From assembly GCA_023439835.1 (NCBI GenBank), contig JAEXUW010000005.1, positions 217,140 through 281,139 on the forward strand: a stretch of DNA of 64,000 nt, in the 5' to 3' direction. Made by a program: the position numbers and the translations under genes. The stretch is from Bacillota bacterium. Its GTDB lineage: Bacteria > Bacillota > Clostridia > Oscillospirales > Ruminococcaceae. Positions 8,161-17,018 of this stretch are shown here, in pieces; within the stretch, counting starts at the first letter, position 1, and every line of letters starts with the position of its first letter. The notes below the pieces were generated by a model. The model did no database searches, had not been told where the DNA came from, and saw only the letters and a program-made list of their open reading frames with translations.

Positions 8161-8196
8161 AATCCCCCTGTAATCAACGAGGATTACAGGGGGATT
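8161..8196. terminator. Bidirectional terminator
   Basis: 15-bp stem AATCCCCCTGTAATC / GATTACAGGGGGATT with a short loop, flanked by T-runs. It separates the convergent spoIIQ-like gene and the 8199 ORF. Confidence 0.85.
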
Positions 8197-8198
8197 AT

Positions 8199-8435
8199 TT
8201 ATATCTTTTCAAATCTAAAGCCGGACATATCCTTTGAAAACACAGGCTTTGCCCTAAGCTTCTCAGCAAATTCACTCACTGCCTTTTCAAGCTCTCCAAA
8301 GTCCCCTCCGCCTAAAAACTCAACGCGAAAATACTGCCCACCACAAGCATCTCTCAGATGAATTTTAAACGGCAGTGTCTTTTCCTTTATATACTTGTTT
8401 AAACTGATAACTTCGTCAAAGGTTAGAATTATCAT
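8199..8435 (-). CDS. Small conserved hypothetical protein
   Basis: A 78-residue soluble protein with a distinctive IHLRDACGGQYFRVEFLG segment. Its start overlaps the stop of the PHP gene by 4 bp (ATGA-type overlap), so translation is coupled. The single Cys-Gly-Gly turn is the only notable motif. Function unknown; the coupling suggests a partner or modulator of the PHP phosphoesterase. Confidence 0.6.
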   Translation of the reverse strand: MIILTFDEVISLNKYIKEKTLPFKIHLRDACGGQYFRVEFLGGGDFGELEKAVSEFAEKLRAKPVFSKDMSGFRFEKI

Positions 8436-9274
8436 ACTTCACGCTCCCACAAAAATGCTTTTGATAAAAGCCGCAGCACTGATTCTTCATCAGCAGTGCA
8501 GAAGCCAAGCGTATGCGGATTTTCAGTGAATCTTCCATGAAAATCAGAGCCGCCCGTAACAAGAAGCTCATACTCACCCGCAATATCAAGAAGCTTTTTT
8601 CTTGTGTTCTCGCTGTTTCTCGGATGATAAACCTCAACGCCTGAAATAAGGTTTTTCTGTGAAAGCTCACGAGTCAGCTCAATAGAATCATATTGTTCAG
8701 GGTGAGCAATAACTGCTGTTCCGCCACATTCATTTATTACTTTACATATTTCCCTTACATCAGAATAGTCAGTGGGGACATAACAGCTTCCCCCTTTTTT
8801 CAGAAGGCTATTCATTAATTCTCCGCAAACGGTATTCGTATAACCCATATCAGCGAGTGCTTGGATAATATGACACTCATAAATACAGGCTGAGTCTTTT
8901 AAATAAGGTGCAATATCACTCAGAGCAATCGGATATATATTTGACAGCTTTTCAATGACAGCCAGCTTTTGCTTTCTGCGCTTTCTTAGAGTTTTAGCTA
9001 TCTCCGCTTCAAAGCTAGCCTTATCCTTGGGATTATAGCACAGTATATGTACGGGACGGTTTCTTTCCTTATCAAAGCAGGAGCATTCAGCACCGGGAAT
9101 AACTAAAACGCCATACTTCTCACCATATTCAACCGCCTGCACAACGCCGTCCATTGTATCATGGTCTGTGAGCGCAATGCAGTCAAGCCCGAATATAAAA
9201 GCATACCTCAATAGTTCAGGAACGCTCACTGAACCGTCTGAATAAACGCTGTGACAATGAAGATCGGCTTTCAT
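8432..9274 (-). CDS. PHP-domain phosphoesterase
   Basis: A 280-residue metal-dependent phosphoesterase of the PHP superfamily, YciV/RNase AM-like. Metal-ligand motifs in order are ADLHCHSVYSDG (residues 3-14), IALTDHDTMDG, VIPGAECSC, AVIAHPEQYD and GGSDFHG near residues 241-247. Relatives hydrolyse 5' ends of short RNA or 3',5'-bisphosphate nucleotides; the exact substrate here is inferred only. Confidence 0.85.
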   Translation of the reverse strand: MKADLHCHSVYSDGSVSVPELLRYAFIFGLDCIALTDHDTMDGVVQAVEYGEKYGVLVIPGAECSCFDKERNRPVHILCYNPKDKASFEAEIAKTLRKRRKQKLAVIEKLSNIYPIALSDIAPYLKDSACIYECHIIQALADMGYTNTVCGELMNSLLKKGGSCYVPTDYSDVREICKVINECGGTAVIAHPEQYDSIELTRELSQKNLISGVEVYHPRNSENTRKKLLDIAGEYELLVTGGSDFHGRFTENPHTLGFCTADEESVLRLLSKAFLWEREV

Positions 9275-9409
9275 TCACCTTTTTCTCCTTTATTTTTTTC
9301 ATTATTATAACACAAAAGCCTCCGCCGGTAAATAGCATTAGCACTTTCTTGCACACGACTTTTTAAACAGCAAACCCCGCACACATAAAGTGAACGGGGT
9401 TGAAAGCGC

Positions 9410-10039
9410 CTACTTTGTTCCAAAAATTCTGTCGCCGGCATCGCCTAAGCCGGGAACAATATAGCAGTGGTCGTTAAGCTTTTCGTCGAGGTTTCCGCAG
9501 TATATTTCTATATCTGGGTGAGCGTCTGCCAATGCCTTCAAGCCTTCAGGTGCCGCAATAATCGACATGAATTTAATGCTTGAACAGCCTCTCTCTTTGA
9601 TAAAATTCACAGCCGCAATTGCCGAGCCGCCCGTTGCTAACATGGGGTCAAGAATAATTACTGTTCTTTCGTCAATGCTTTCAGGAAGCTTGCAATAATA
9701 CTCATGTGGCTCATGAGTATCAGGATCTCTATATAGTCCGATATGTCCGACCTTCGCCGACGGAACAAGCGCTAAAATACCATTGACCATGCCAAGCCCC
9801 GCCCTTAAAATCGGAACAATAGCAATCTTTTTCCCCGAAATCATTTTTGCGGTTGTTTTTTGTATCGGCGTTTCAATTTCAACATCCTCAAGCGGAAGGT
9901 CGCGCAAAGATTCATAACCCATAAGCATTGCGATTTCCTCAATAAGAATTCTAAAATCTCTTGTGCCAGTATTTATATCTCTCAAAAGAGATATTTTGTG
10001 TTTAATGAGCGGATGATCAAATATTGTAATCTTATTCAC
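9410..10039 (-). CDS. upp: Uracil phosphoribosyltransferase
   Basis: Converts uracil plus PRPP to UMP in pyrimidine salvage. The 209-residue length is standard. The PRPP loop ILDPMLATGGSAIAAVNFI is near residues 128-146, and the uracil-binding C-terminus (YIVPGLGDAGDRIFGTK) is complete. It lies 20 bp behind uraA, so uptake and phosphoribosylation of uracil form one operon. Confidence 0.96.
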   Translation of the reverse strand: MNKITIFDHPLIKHKISLLRDINTGTRDFRILIEEIAMLMGYESLRDLPLEDVEIETPIQKTTAKMISGKKIAIVPILRAGLGMVNGILALVPSAKVGHIGLYRDPDTHEPHEYYCKLPESIDERTVIILDPMLATGGSAIAAVNFIKERGCSSIKFMSIIAAPEGLKALADAHPDIEIYCGNLDEKLNDHCYIVPGLGDAGDRIFGTK

Positions 10040-10059
10040 TATGAAAACTTCTTTCTAAA

Positions 10060-11367
10060 TTAATCCTTGACATCTTCTGTATCAGGAAGAAACAGGTTAG
10101 CCAAAACGCCGACAACGACTGCAACAAATAGTCCTGAAATGTTGAAAACCTGAGTTCCAACATTAATATTAAAGCCTCCGACTCCACCGATTCCAAGACC
10201 GCAGACAAGAATCAGTGCGACTATTATCAGGTTTCTTGAGTGGGTAAAGTCAAGCTTTGCCTCAGCAAGTGTTCTGATGCCTATTGCCGCAATCATTCCA
10301 AACAGCATTATTTCAACGCCGCCCTTGACGGGAGCGGGAATGGTCTGAAGCACTGCTCCGAACTTTCCGAAAAAGCCGAGTACAATTGCAAATACAGCGG
10401 TAATTCTCAAAAGCTTAGGGTTGTAATTTTTTGTTGTTGCAAGAACGCCTGTATTCTCAGAGTATGTTGTGTTGGCAGGTCCGCCGATAAATCCAGCGAA
10501 AAGCGTTGCCAGTCCGTCGCCGAGAAGGGTTCTATGCACTCCAGGATCCTTAAGAAAGTCCTTTCCGACAACTGCGCCATTGGTGGTGATATCACCGAGA
10601 TGCTCCATAAAAGTAACAAGAGCAATCGGAGCGATCGAAATTATAACACTCCAATCAAACTTAGGAAGCCCCATAAAAGGCACACCGTTTGCGTCCTTTG
10701 AAGAAAACGGAATGTTAAACCACGCGGCATTTTTAATTGCATCAAAGCTCATATCAAAAACACCGGCGGCGTTTAGAATCACGCATAGAATATACCCGCT
10801 GATAATTCCCAGTAGAATGGGAACAAGCTTAAAAAAGCCTTTTGCAAAAATTGAGAAAATTATAACAAGCGCAAGTGTAAAAAGGGCAATCATAAGATTC
10901 TGAAAATGACTTGCCGTCAACGTTCCGGCAAAGGCAGCGTCACCAAGTGCATCCTTGATAGCGACAGATGAAAGACCTATTCCGATAACGATAATTACAG
11001 GACCTGTAACAACCGGCGGAAAAACCTTTTTAATTCTTTCAGCGCCGACAAGATAAGCAATAATTGCGAAAATACAATATACCGCACCGGCAACAATAAT
11101 TCCACCCTGAACCTTAGGGAGTCTGTCTAAATCAATACCATTTGCCGAATAAATTGAGATAGCGCCCATAAAAGCAAATGATGAGCCTAAAAATACCGGA
11201 ACCTTACCCTTCGTACACAGATGGAAAATCAAGGTTCCCACACCTGCTGACAATAAAGCTACTGAAGGATTAAGTCCGGTAATTAAAGGAACAAGAACGG
11301 TGGCGCCAAACATTGCGAATAAGTGCTGAATACTGAGTAAAAAGTCACGCGGTTTCAAATCTGACAT
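10060..11367 (-). CDS. uraA: Uracil permease (NCS2/UraA family)
   Basis: A 435-residue nucleobase:proton symporter with the NCS2 fold. It has about 14 membrane segments, the N-terminal QHLFAMFGATVLVPLITGLNP motif, the central substrate region (IALVTFMEHLGDITTNGAVVGKDF) and the GGPANTTYSENTGVLATTKNY signature near residues 290-312. It brings uracil into the cell for the co-transcribed upp. A well-formed sigma-A promoter precedes it. Confidence 0.94.
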   Translation of the reverse strand: MSDLKPRDFLLSIQHLFAMFGATVLVPLITGLNPSVALLSAGVGTLIFHLCTKGKVPVFLGSSFAFMGAISIYSANGIDLDRLPKVQGGIIVAGAVYCIFAIIAYLVGAERIKKVFPPVVTGPVIIVIGIGLSSVAIKDALGDAAFAGTLTASHFQNLMIALFTLALVIIFSIFAKGFFKLVPILLGIISGYILCVILNAAGVFDMSFDAIKNAAWFNIPFSSKDANGVPFMGLPKFDWSVIISIAPIALVTFMEHLGDITTNGAVVGKDFLKDPGVHRTLLGDGLATLFAGFIGGPANTTYSENTGVLATTKNYNPKLLRITAVFAIVLGFFGKFGAVLQTIPAPVKGGVEIMLFGMIAAIGIRTLAEAKLDFTHSRNLIIVALILVCGLGIGGVGGFNINVGTQVFNISGLFVAVVVGVLANLFLPDTEDVKD

Positions 11368-11396
11368 ATAATCATTCTCCTCATGTTTTTAAACTA

Positions 11397-11425
11397 ATTT
11401 TATCAAAAAATAGCGCATAATTCAA
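11397..11425 (-). promoter_or_regulatory. Sigma-A promoter of uraA-upp
   Basis: Minus-strand TTGAAT (11420-11425), 17-bp spacer, TAAAAT (11397-11402), about 30 bp before the uraA start. No PyrR-binding leader or riboswitch fold is evident in the short leader. Confidence 0.65.
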
Positions 11426-11452
11426 GTTAAGTTTGTCATTTTATCATGAAGA

Positions 11453-11484
11453 ATGCTATTTTGTTATATACCACAAAATAGCAT
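11453..11484. terminator. Perfect inverted repeat, possible terminator
   Basis: ATGCTATTTTG / CAAAATAGCAT with a 10-nt loop, 24 bp after the stop of the 11508 gene. The T-run (cggttttttt) is on the plus-strand side, so it is not a textbook minus-strand terminator. It may instead be an operator or attenuator upstream of uraA. Confidence 0.45.
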
Positions 11485-11507
11485 CGGTTTTTTTGTTGAA
11501 TTGTTCT

Positions 11508-12296
11508 CTACAAATATTTCAGTAAAATCTGCTTTGCCTCTGCTACTATCACTTCTGAAACATTGTTTATTATTATACTCTCCAAAATTTCATGTGCCAC
11601 TTCGGTTCTTTCAAGCTTTAGGTATATTTTCGCTTTTAGAAGCTTTAACGCTTCAAGCTCAGGAATACTTCTGTTCAAATCAATTGCTGCGGAAACAAGC
11701 TCATCAGCCTTGCTGTAATTCCCCTTAGCATATTCAAGCCACGCGATTGTGCTTTTTATGTCACAGGCATAGCGCGTCGTTTCAAATCTATTTATAATAT
11801 ACTCACCGTTTTCAAAAGCACTCTGCGCTTCTATGATATTATTAAAACAAAGATTAAGGTGTATTGATTTTAGAAAGTAATTAAGCTTGTTTTCCGAATC
11901 CAAAAAGAACAAGTACCTAAAAATCAGTGTGCTTTTAAAAGGGTTTGCTAATCTGATGCTTTCAAGGGCTTTCTTTTTATTATTCTGTTTGAAATAATGC
12001 TCACACATTAATATATGAAGTTTGCTTTTTAACACGCTATTTACGCTATATTGTATTTCTGCTTTTGCTTTATTTAAAAACTCCAGCTTAGTATTATCGT
12101 TTAAATAAAGCCTCCTTATCCTCCTAAAAACCATAGTGTTAACAAGATAAATTACCGCTGTGCAAAAAATAAAAGTTATGAAAAACATCAAGACAGGCTG
12201 TACTGAAAATCCTGTTAGTTTATTGGCGAGAGGAATTGCAATTATGCAAAGCTCAAAGCCTGTCAAGACAGCAAGAAGATACATTGCAAGACTCAC
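11508..12296 (-). CDS. Membrane-anchored TPR-like protein (second of a pair)
   Basis: Not recognised by name. The 262-residue protein has two N-terminal membrane helices (residues 1-25 and 35-53). A cytoplasmic helical array follows, with TPR-like pairs (SAFENGEYIINRF, AWLEYAKGNYSKADELVSAAI, AKIYLKLERTEVAHEILESII). Its start overlaps the upstream gene stop by 4 bp. It shares layout with the preceding gene, suggesting an old duplication and a two-subunit membrane complex. Function unknown. Confidence 0.6.
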   Translation of the reverse strand: MSLAMYLLAVLTGFELCIIAIPLANKLTGFSVQPVLMFFITFIFCTAVIYLVNTMVFRRIRRLYLNDNTKLEFLNKAKAEIQYSVNSVLKSKLHILMCEHYFKQNNKKKALESIRLANPFKSTLIFRYLFFLDSENKLNYFLKSIHLNLCFNNIIEAQSAFENGEYIINRFETTRYACDIKSTIAWLEYAKGNYSKADELVSAAIDLNRSIPELEALKLLKAKIYLKLERTEVAHEILESIIINNVSEVIVAEAKQILLKYL

Positions 12297-13135
12297 AATG
12301 AGCCCCCCTCAAAAGCACGGTTAATTTTAACGATAAGCTTTTGAAGATCCTCTTTATTTCTGGGGTTGCCCTCTTTTCCGACACGAGAAAAGGCTAAATC
12401 ACGAGCAAGCTCTTTTCTGTTAGTTTTAAGATAAATTAGGCACAAAAACAAATCACAGCTTGTGATGCTTGTATCAAACCGCGACTTTGACTTTGCCTCA
12501 AGAAGAATTCTTTCAGCATTGTAATAATTTTCGATTAAATACTCATAAACCCCCAGTGTATGCGCAATCGCCGCACCCATAATCTTATGATAACGATAAG
12601 ACTGCAAAATACTTTGACCGTCATTAAGTACTCGCAAAGCGTTTTCATTGTCACCTTTTGAAATAAACAGCCACGCATAGCAATTGAAATATTCAGCCCT
12701 GATTATTCCAGAAGTGCTGTTAAAATCAATCTTATTCATCACTTCTAACGCCTCGTCAACACGCTTTGCGCTTTCAAGAAAAGACGCTAAAGTCAGCTGA
12801 TTCAAAGCTAAATTCAGTTTGCTTTTGCTTTTTTTAATTCTTCTATTCAAAAGGTCAAAAAGCTCTTGAGAATAGCCACTTTTCGCAACAATCTTGTTTG
12901 TTTTAATGGCATTAAGACAAATTTTCACCATTCTAAACGCTATAAAAAACTGTAACGACAAAAAAATTCCTAAAAATAAGCTGAAGAAATTTTCCTCTTC
13001 AAATCGCCCAAGCGCTATCAGCGCAAATGATAATAAAACAATACCCATTGATGTTGCGCCAATTATCAAGCTTAACAAGGAAATAAAAAGATTAAACAAA
13101 TTACTTCTGTTGATTTTTTTATCCACAAATGTCAC
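12293..13135 (-). CDS. Membrane-anchored TPR-like protein (first of a pair)
   Basis: A 280-residue product with two membrane helices (about 15-42 and 50-73) and a C-terminal array of helix pairs resembling tetratricopeptide repeats (RVDEALEVMNKI, AWLFISKGDNENALRVLNDGQ, TLGVYEYLIENYYNAERILLEAKSK). Such arrays bind partner proteins. It follows glgA on the same strand after a terminator, so it probably has its own promoter. The role is unknown. Confidence 0.6.
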   Translation of the reverse strand: MTFVDKKINRSNLFNLFISLLSLIIGATSMGIVLLSFALIALGRFEEENFFSLFLGIFLSLQFFIAFRMVKICLNAIKTNKIVAKSGYSQELFDLLNRRIKKSKSKLNLALNQLTLASFLESAKRVDEALEVMNKIDFNSTSGIIRAEYFNCYAWLFISKGDNENALRVLNDGQSILQSYRYHKIMGAAIAHTLGVYEYLIENYYNAERILLEAKSKSRFDTSITSCDLFLCLIYLKTNRKELARDLAFSRVGKEGNPRNKEDLQKLIVKINRAFEGGSL

Positions 13136-13175
13136 CTCAATTTTTATATGGTATTACAAAACAATTCAGACCGGA

Positions 13176-13204
13176 TGTGCCGCTTAAATTTTAACAGCGG
13201 CACA
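13176..13204 (-). terminator. Terminator after the glycogen operon
   Basis: 8-bp GC-rich stem TGTGCCGC / GCGGCACA with a 13-nt loop, 21 bp downstream of the glgA stop. Confidence 0.6.
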
Positions 13205-13224
13205 AACCCAGCCCGAATTCAATT

Positions 13225-14634
13225 TTACATATTACTATAAAGCCCCATATAAAGCTTTGCGGAATTACCCCAAGAAAAATCCTCGCGCATTGCGTGACTC
13301 ACAAGCTTGCCCCACTGCATTCTCTTGTCATAATACCCCTTTGCTCTTTTAACAGAGCCAAGCATATCGTGAGCATTATAGGTTTTGAAGGTAAAGCCGT
13401 TGCCACCCTTCTCGCCGGCATCCTTGATACTGTCACGAAGTCCGCCTGTTTCACGGACAATAGGAATTGTGCCGTACCTTAACGATATCATCTGTGCAAG
13501 ACCGCAGGGTTCACTTTGCGACGGCATAAGAAATAAATCAACGCCCGCATAAATCTTCCTTGAAAGCTCAGGTATAAAGCCAATTGTCGTGCTAACCTTG
13601 CCGGGGTATCTCTTGCTCATTTCTGCAAAGAAATCCTCATAGATTTTTTCGCCTGAACCAAGAATAGCAAATTTAAAGCCTAACCTAACCATATCCTCAA
13701 AAACGTACTTGATAAGGTCTATTCCCTTGTGAGATACAAAGCGTGTTACAATGCCGATGACAGGCTCTTTCCCCGGCTCAAGTCCTAGCTCCTCAAGAAG
13801 CTTTTCTTTGCAGACAGCCTTGCCCGACTTGTCTGAAACGTTGTAGTTTTGATAAATGGAGCTGTCGGTTTCAGGATTAAAAACGTTATAATCTATACCG
13901 TTTAAAAAACCGCAAAGCTTATGCTGCTTGTTTTTAAGCGCCCTGTCAAGGCCGTGTGAAAACCAAGGGTCAAGAATTTCCCACGCATAGCTTGGGCTTA
14001 CTGTGGTTATTTTTGTGCAAACCTCAAATGCCGCCTTCATGAAGTTAACACAGCCGTCATATTCAAGAAGGTTTGTATGGTAAAGCGGAATCCCGATTAT
14101 CTCATTAATCAGCTCAAGACCATACTTCCCCTGATACTGAATGTTGTGAATTGTGAAAATAGTTTTAATATTTTCAAAGCCCGCACGGTATTTATAAAAC
14201 ACATCATAATATACCGGAACAAGCGCAGTCTGCCAGTCGTTTGCGTGAATTATATCAGGCTTGAAGTCAATATAATCGAGCATTTCAAGAACAGCTCTTG
14301 AAAAAAACGCAAACCTTTCAGCGTCATCATAAAAGCCATAAAGCCCCTGTCGCCCGAAATAATACTCATTATCAATGAAGTAATAGGTAACACCGTTAGC
14401 GATAGCGGTCAATATGCCGCAGTACTGATTGCGCCATGAAACATTGACATTGAAATTTGTAATATAAGTAAGCGATGCCTTCAATTCGGGGCGCATACTT
14501 CCGTAAAGGGGAATTACAACTCTACAGTCCCCTCCCTCAGAATTTATAGCAGCAGGCAATGAACCCGCAACGTCAGCAAGACCGCCTGAAGCAGCAAATG
14601 GTGTGGCTTCACTGGCAACAAACAAAATATTCAT
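13225..14634 (-). CDS. glgA: Glycogen synthase (ADP-glucose)
   Basis: GT5-family glycogen synthase that extends alpha-1,4-glucan using ADP-glucose. The 469-residue protein shows the N-terminal substrate motif ATPFAASGGLADVAGSLP (most family members have KTGGL), HANDWQTALVPVY, FTIHNIQYQGKYG, NGIDYNVFNPETD and the catalytic C-terminal segment FLMPSQSEPCGLAQMISLRYGTIPIVRETGGLRDSI. Last gene of the operon glgB-glgC-glgD-glgA. Confidence 0.96.
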   Translation of the reverse strand: MNILFVASEATPFAASGGLADVAGSLPAAINSEGGDCRVVIPLYGSMRPELKASLTYITNFNVNVSWRNQYCGILTAIANGVTYYFIDNEYYFGRQGLYGFYDDAERFAFFSRAVLEMLDYIDFKPDIIHANDWQTALVPVYYDVFYKYRAGFENIKTIFTIHNIQYQGKYGLELINEIIGIPLYHTNLLEYDGCVNFMKAAFEVCTKITTVSPSYAWEILDPWFSHGLDRALKNKQHKLCGFLNGIDYNVFNPETDSSIYQNYNVSDKSGKAVCKEKLLEELGLEPGKEPVIGIVTRFVSHKGIDLIKYVFEDMVRLGFKFAILGSGEKIYEDFFAEMSKRYPGKVSTTIGFIPELSRKIYAGVDLFLMPSQSEPCGLAQMISLRYGTIPIVRETGGLRDSIKDAGEKGGNGFTFKTYNAHDMLGSVKRAKGYYDKRMQWGKLVSHAMREDFSWGNSAKLYMGLYSNM

Positions 14635-14661
14635 TTTTTGTCCTTTCCGGAAACTCTAATA

Positions 14662-15786
14662 TTATAGAGTCGCTCCCTTTCCTGCAAAAAGCGGATAAAC
14701 CTGTGAGCCGGTCAGCACACGATAGTTACCGATTGTAACGTTCTTATCCGCAATGATATAATTTACCTGCGATTCTTTTCCGATAACGCTGTCCTGCATT
14801 ATAATCGAATTCTTAATTGTAGCGCCTTTCCCAACCTTTACTCCCCTGAAGATTACCGAGTTTTCAACCTCACCCTCAATAATACAGCCGTCAGCAACAA
14901 GTGAATTCTTCACATTTGCGTTGATTCCGTACTTACAGGGCGGGTTATCCCTAATCTTTGTGTAAATAGGCGAGTCAGGAAGAAACAGCTTGTTTCTTGA
15001 TTCTATATCAAGAAGTGCAATGTTCGCCTTATAAAAGCTTGTCATGCTGTCTATTCTTGAAAAATAATCGTCGTATTTAAACGCATAGATATTTAAATCC
15101 TTGACAAGCGCCTGCAAAACATCTCTTTCAAAGCTGAACTGACTTCTGCTTGCCGCCTGAGAAACAATATGTATAAGAAAATCCTTCTTAACAATAAACA
15201 TATTAAGGCTTAATGTGCATGCACCGCTTATTTCAGGGTTTAAAAGGACATCATAAATCCTACCGTCCTCATCAGCGGCGACAACCGTTGAAAACCTTGT
15301 TTGCTCCATCGAATAAATGCTTTTATTGCAAATCATTGTGATATCAGCATTCTTTTGAATGTGATATTTAAGCATCGGACGATAGTCCATATTAGCAACA
15401 ATGTCACAGTCAGACATAAGCACATATTCTGCGGGTGAGTGCTTGATAAAGCTCATTGCGCCGGATAACGCCTCAAGCCGTCCCCTATAAATTCCCGTAT
15501 CGGTATTTCCAAAGGGCGGAAGTATATGAAGTCCTCCCTTTTTCCTTGCTAAATCCCATTCACGTCCCGAACCAAGATGGTCAAGAAGTGATTGATAATT
15601 TGACTTTGTTATTACCCCGACCTCTGACACCCCTGAATTAACCATATTTGAAAGTGTAAAGTCAATCAGGCGATATCTTCCGCCGAAAAGAACAGAACCC
15701 ATTGTACGTGTTTTTGTCAGCTCACCAAGAGTTGTATCATGCATATTTGCAAAAACCAGTCCTAAAACATTACTCATACTAGGCAT
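14662..15786 (-). CDS. glgD: GlgD, regulatory-type glucose-1-phosphate adenylyltransferase subunit
   Basis: A GlgC paralogue of 374 residues that partners GlgC in Firmicutes. The nucleotidyltransferase fold is visible (VLFGGRYRLIDFTLSNMVNSGV, SPAEYVLMSDCDIVANMDY), but the N-terminal GGxGxRL pyrophosphorylase loop is missing, as usual in GlgD. The C-terminal left-handed beta-helix repeats (VADGCIIEGEVENSVIFRGVKVG) are present. It lies 13 bp from glgC and probably modulates allosteric control of the GlgC/GlgD heterotetramer. Confidence 0.93.
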   Translation of the reverse strand: MPSMSNVLGLVFANMHDTTLGELTKTRTMGSVLFGGRYRLIDFTLSNMVNSGVSEVGVITKSNYQSLLDHLGSGREWDLARKKGGLHILPPFGNTDTGIYRGRLEALSGAMSFIKHSPAEYVLMSDCDIVANMDYRPMLKYHIQKNADITMICNKSIYSMEQTRFSTVVAADEDGRIYDVLLNPEISGACTLSLNMFIVKKDFLIHIVSQAASRSQFSFERDVLQALVKDLNIYAFKYDDYFSRIDSMTSFYKANIALLDIESRNKLFLPDSPIYTKIRDNPPCKYGINANVKNSLVADGCIIEGEVENSVIFRGVKVGKGATIKNSIIMQDSVIGKESQVNYIIADKNVTIGNYRVLTGSQVYPLFAGKGATL

Positions 15787-15799
15787 TTTTTATCCCCCC

Positions 15800-17002
15800 T
15801 TAAATACTCTCAGAAATTATCTGTTTGGGATGAACGACCGTATCGGGAGATATCCTCAGATTGTTTCCGATTACAGCAATGCCCCATTCATTTTTATTGT
15901 CAATTTCTTCGGGGCGGGCACCGACAACGCAGTTACAGCCGATTACACTATCCTCACCGACTATTGAATATTCAATTCTTGCCCCTGATTTAATAACTGA
16001 ACCCGGCATAATGATACTATCTCTTACAACAGCGCCCGATTCTATTTTGACGCCCTCAAATATCATAGAAAAATCAACCGTGCCGTCAATATATGAGCCT
16101 TCAGTCACCATTGAGTTTTGAATGCTTGCATTTGGCCCCGCACTGTGAGGCGGAAGAATTGGATTTCTAGAATAAATCTTCCACGCCGGGTCGTATAAGT
16201 CAAGAGGAACGTTCGGATTTAATAAATCCATATTAGCTTCCCAAAGGCTGTCGATAGTTCCGACGTCCTTCCAGTATCCCTCAAATTGATATGCGACAAG
16301 CTTTTCCTTGTTAGCCAGCATATCAGGAATAATATTCTTTCCGAAATCCTTAGTTGCGTTTGTGTCCATCTCATTTTGAATGAGATAGTTTTTTAGCGTG
16401 TCAAAATTGAATATGTATATTCCCATTGAAGCAAGTGTGCTCTTAGGCTGCTTGGGCTTTTCCTCAAAATCAAAAACCTCATTATCATCATTTGTTATCA
16501 TAATTCCGAAGCGTGAAGCCTCCTCATACGATACATCAAGCACGGCAATTGTCGCGGCCGCATTTTTTTCCTTATGATAATTTAGCATCTTAGAATAATC
16601 CATTTTATAGATATGGTCACCCGATAGAATTATAACATACTGTGGATGATATCTTTCAATAAAACTAAGATTTTGATAAATTGCGTTAGCCGTTCCCTCA
16701 TACCACTGTGCGCCAGAGGATGACTGATACGGCGGAAGTGTGTGCACTCCCCCATGAATACGGTCAAGGTCCCACGGCTGACCGTTGCCGATATAATCGT
16801 TGAGAACAAGCGGTTGATATTGTGTGAGAACACCAACCGTATCTATGCCGGAATTAATGCAGTTTGAAAGAGGGAAATCAATAATCCTGTACTTTCCGCC
16901 ATAAGCTACAGCGGGCTTTGCAACGCTCTGAGTTAATGCATACAGTCTACTGCCTTGTCCGCCGGCAAGAAGCATTGCTACGCACTCTTTTTTGTTAAAC
17001 AT
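15800..17002 (-). CDS. glgC: Glucose-1-phosphate adenylyltransferase
   Basis: Makes ADP-glucose from glucose-1-phosphate and ATP, the committed step of glycogen synthesis. The 400-residue protein has the intact catalytic loop (AMLLAGGQGSRLYALTQSVAKPAVAYGGKYRIIDF), SGDHIYKMDY, FEEKPKQPKS, VGTIDSLWEANMDLL and the C-terminal beta-helix (SMIFEGVKIESGAVVRDSIIMPGSVI). Between glgB and glgD with spacings under 20 bp. Confidence 0.96.
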   Translation of the reverse strand: MFNKKECVAMLLAGGQGSRLYALTQSVAKPAVAYGGKYRIIDFPLSNCINSGIDTVGVLTQYQPLVLNDYIGNGQPWDLDRIHGGVHTLPPYQSSSGAQWYEGTANAIYQNLSFIERYHPQYVIILSGDHIYKMDYSKMLNYHKEKNAAATIAVLDVSYEEASRFGIMITNDDNEVFDFEEKPKQPKSTLASMGIYIFNFDTLKNYLIQNEMDTNATKDFGKNIIPDMLANKEKLVAYQFEGYWKDVGTIDSLWEANMDLLNPNVPLDLYDPAWKIYSRNPILPPHSAGPNASIQNSMVTEGSYIDGTVDFSMIFEGVKIESGAVVRDSIIMPGSVIKSGARIEYSIVGEDSVIGCNCVVGARPEEIDNKNEWGIAVIGNNLRISPDTVVHPKQIISESI

Positions 17003-17018
17003 AAATACACCTACCTTG

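Noticed and set aside
10240..10903. Plus-strand frames of 144-153 codons opposite uraA
   Set aside because: Shadows of the permease gene; Cys/Lys-rich with no homology pattern and no ribosome sites.
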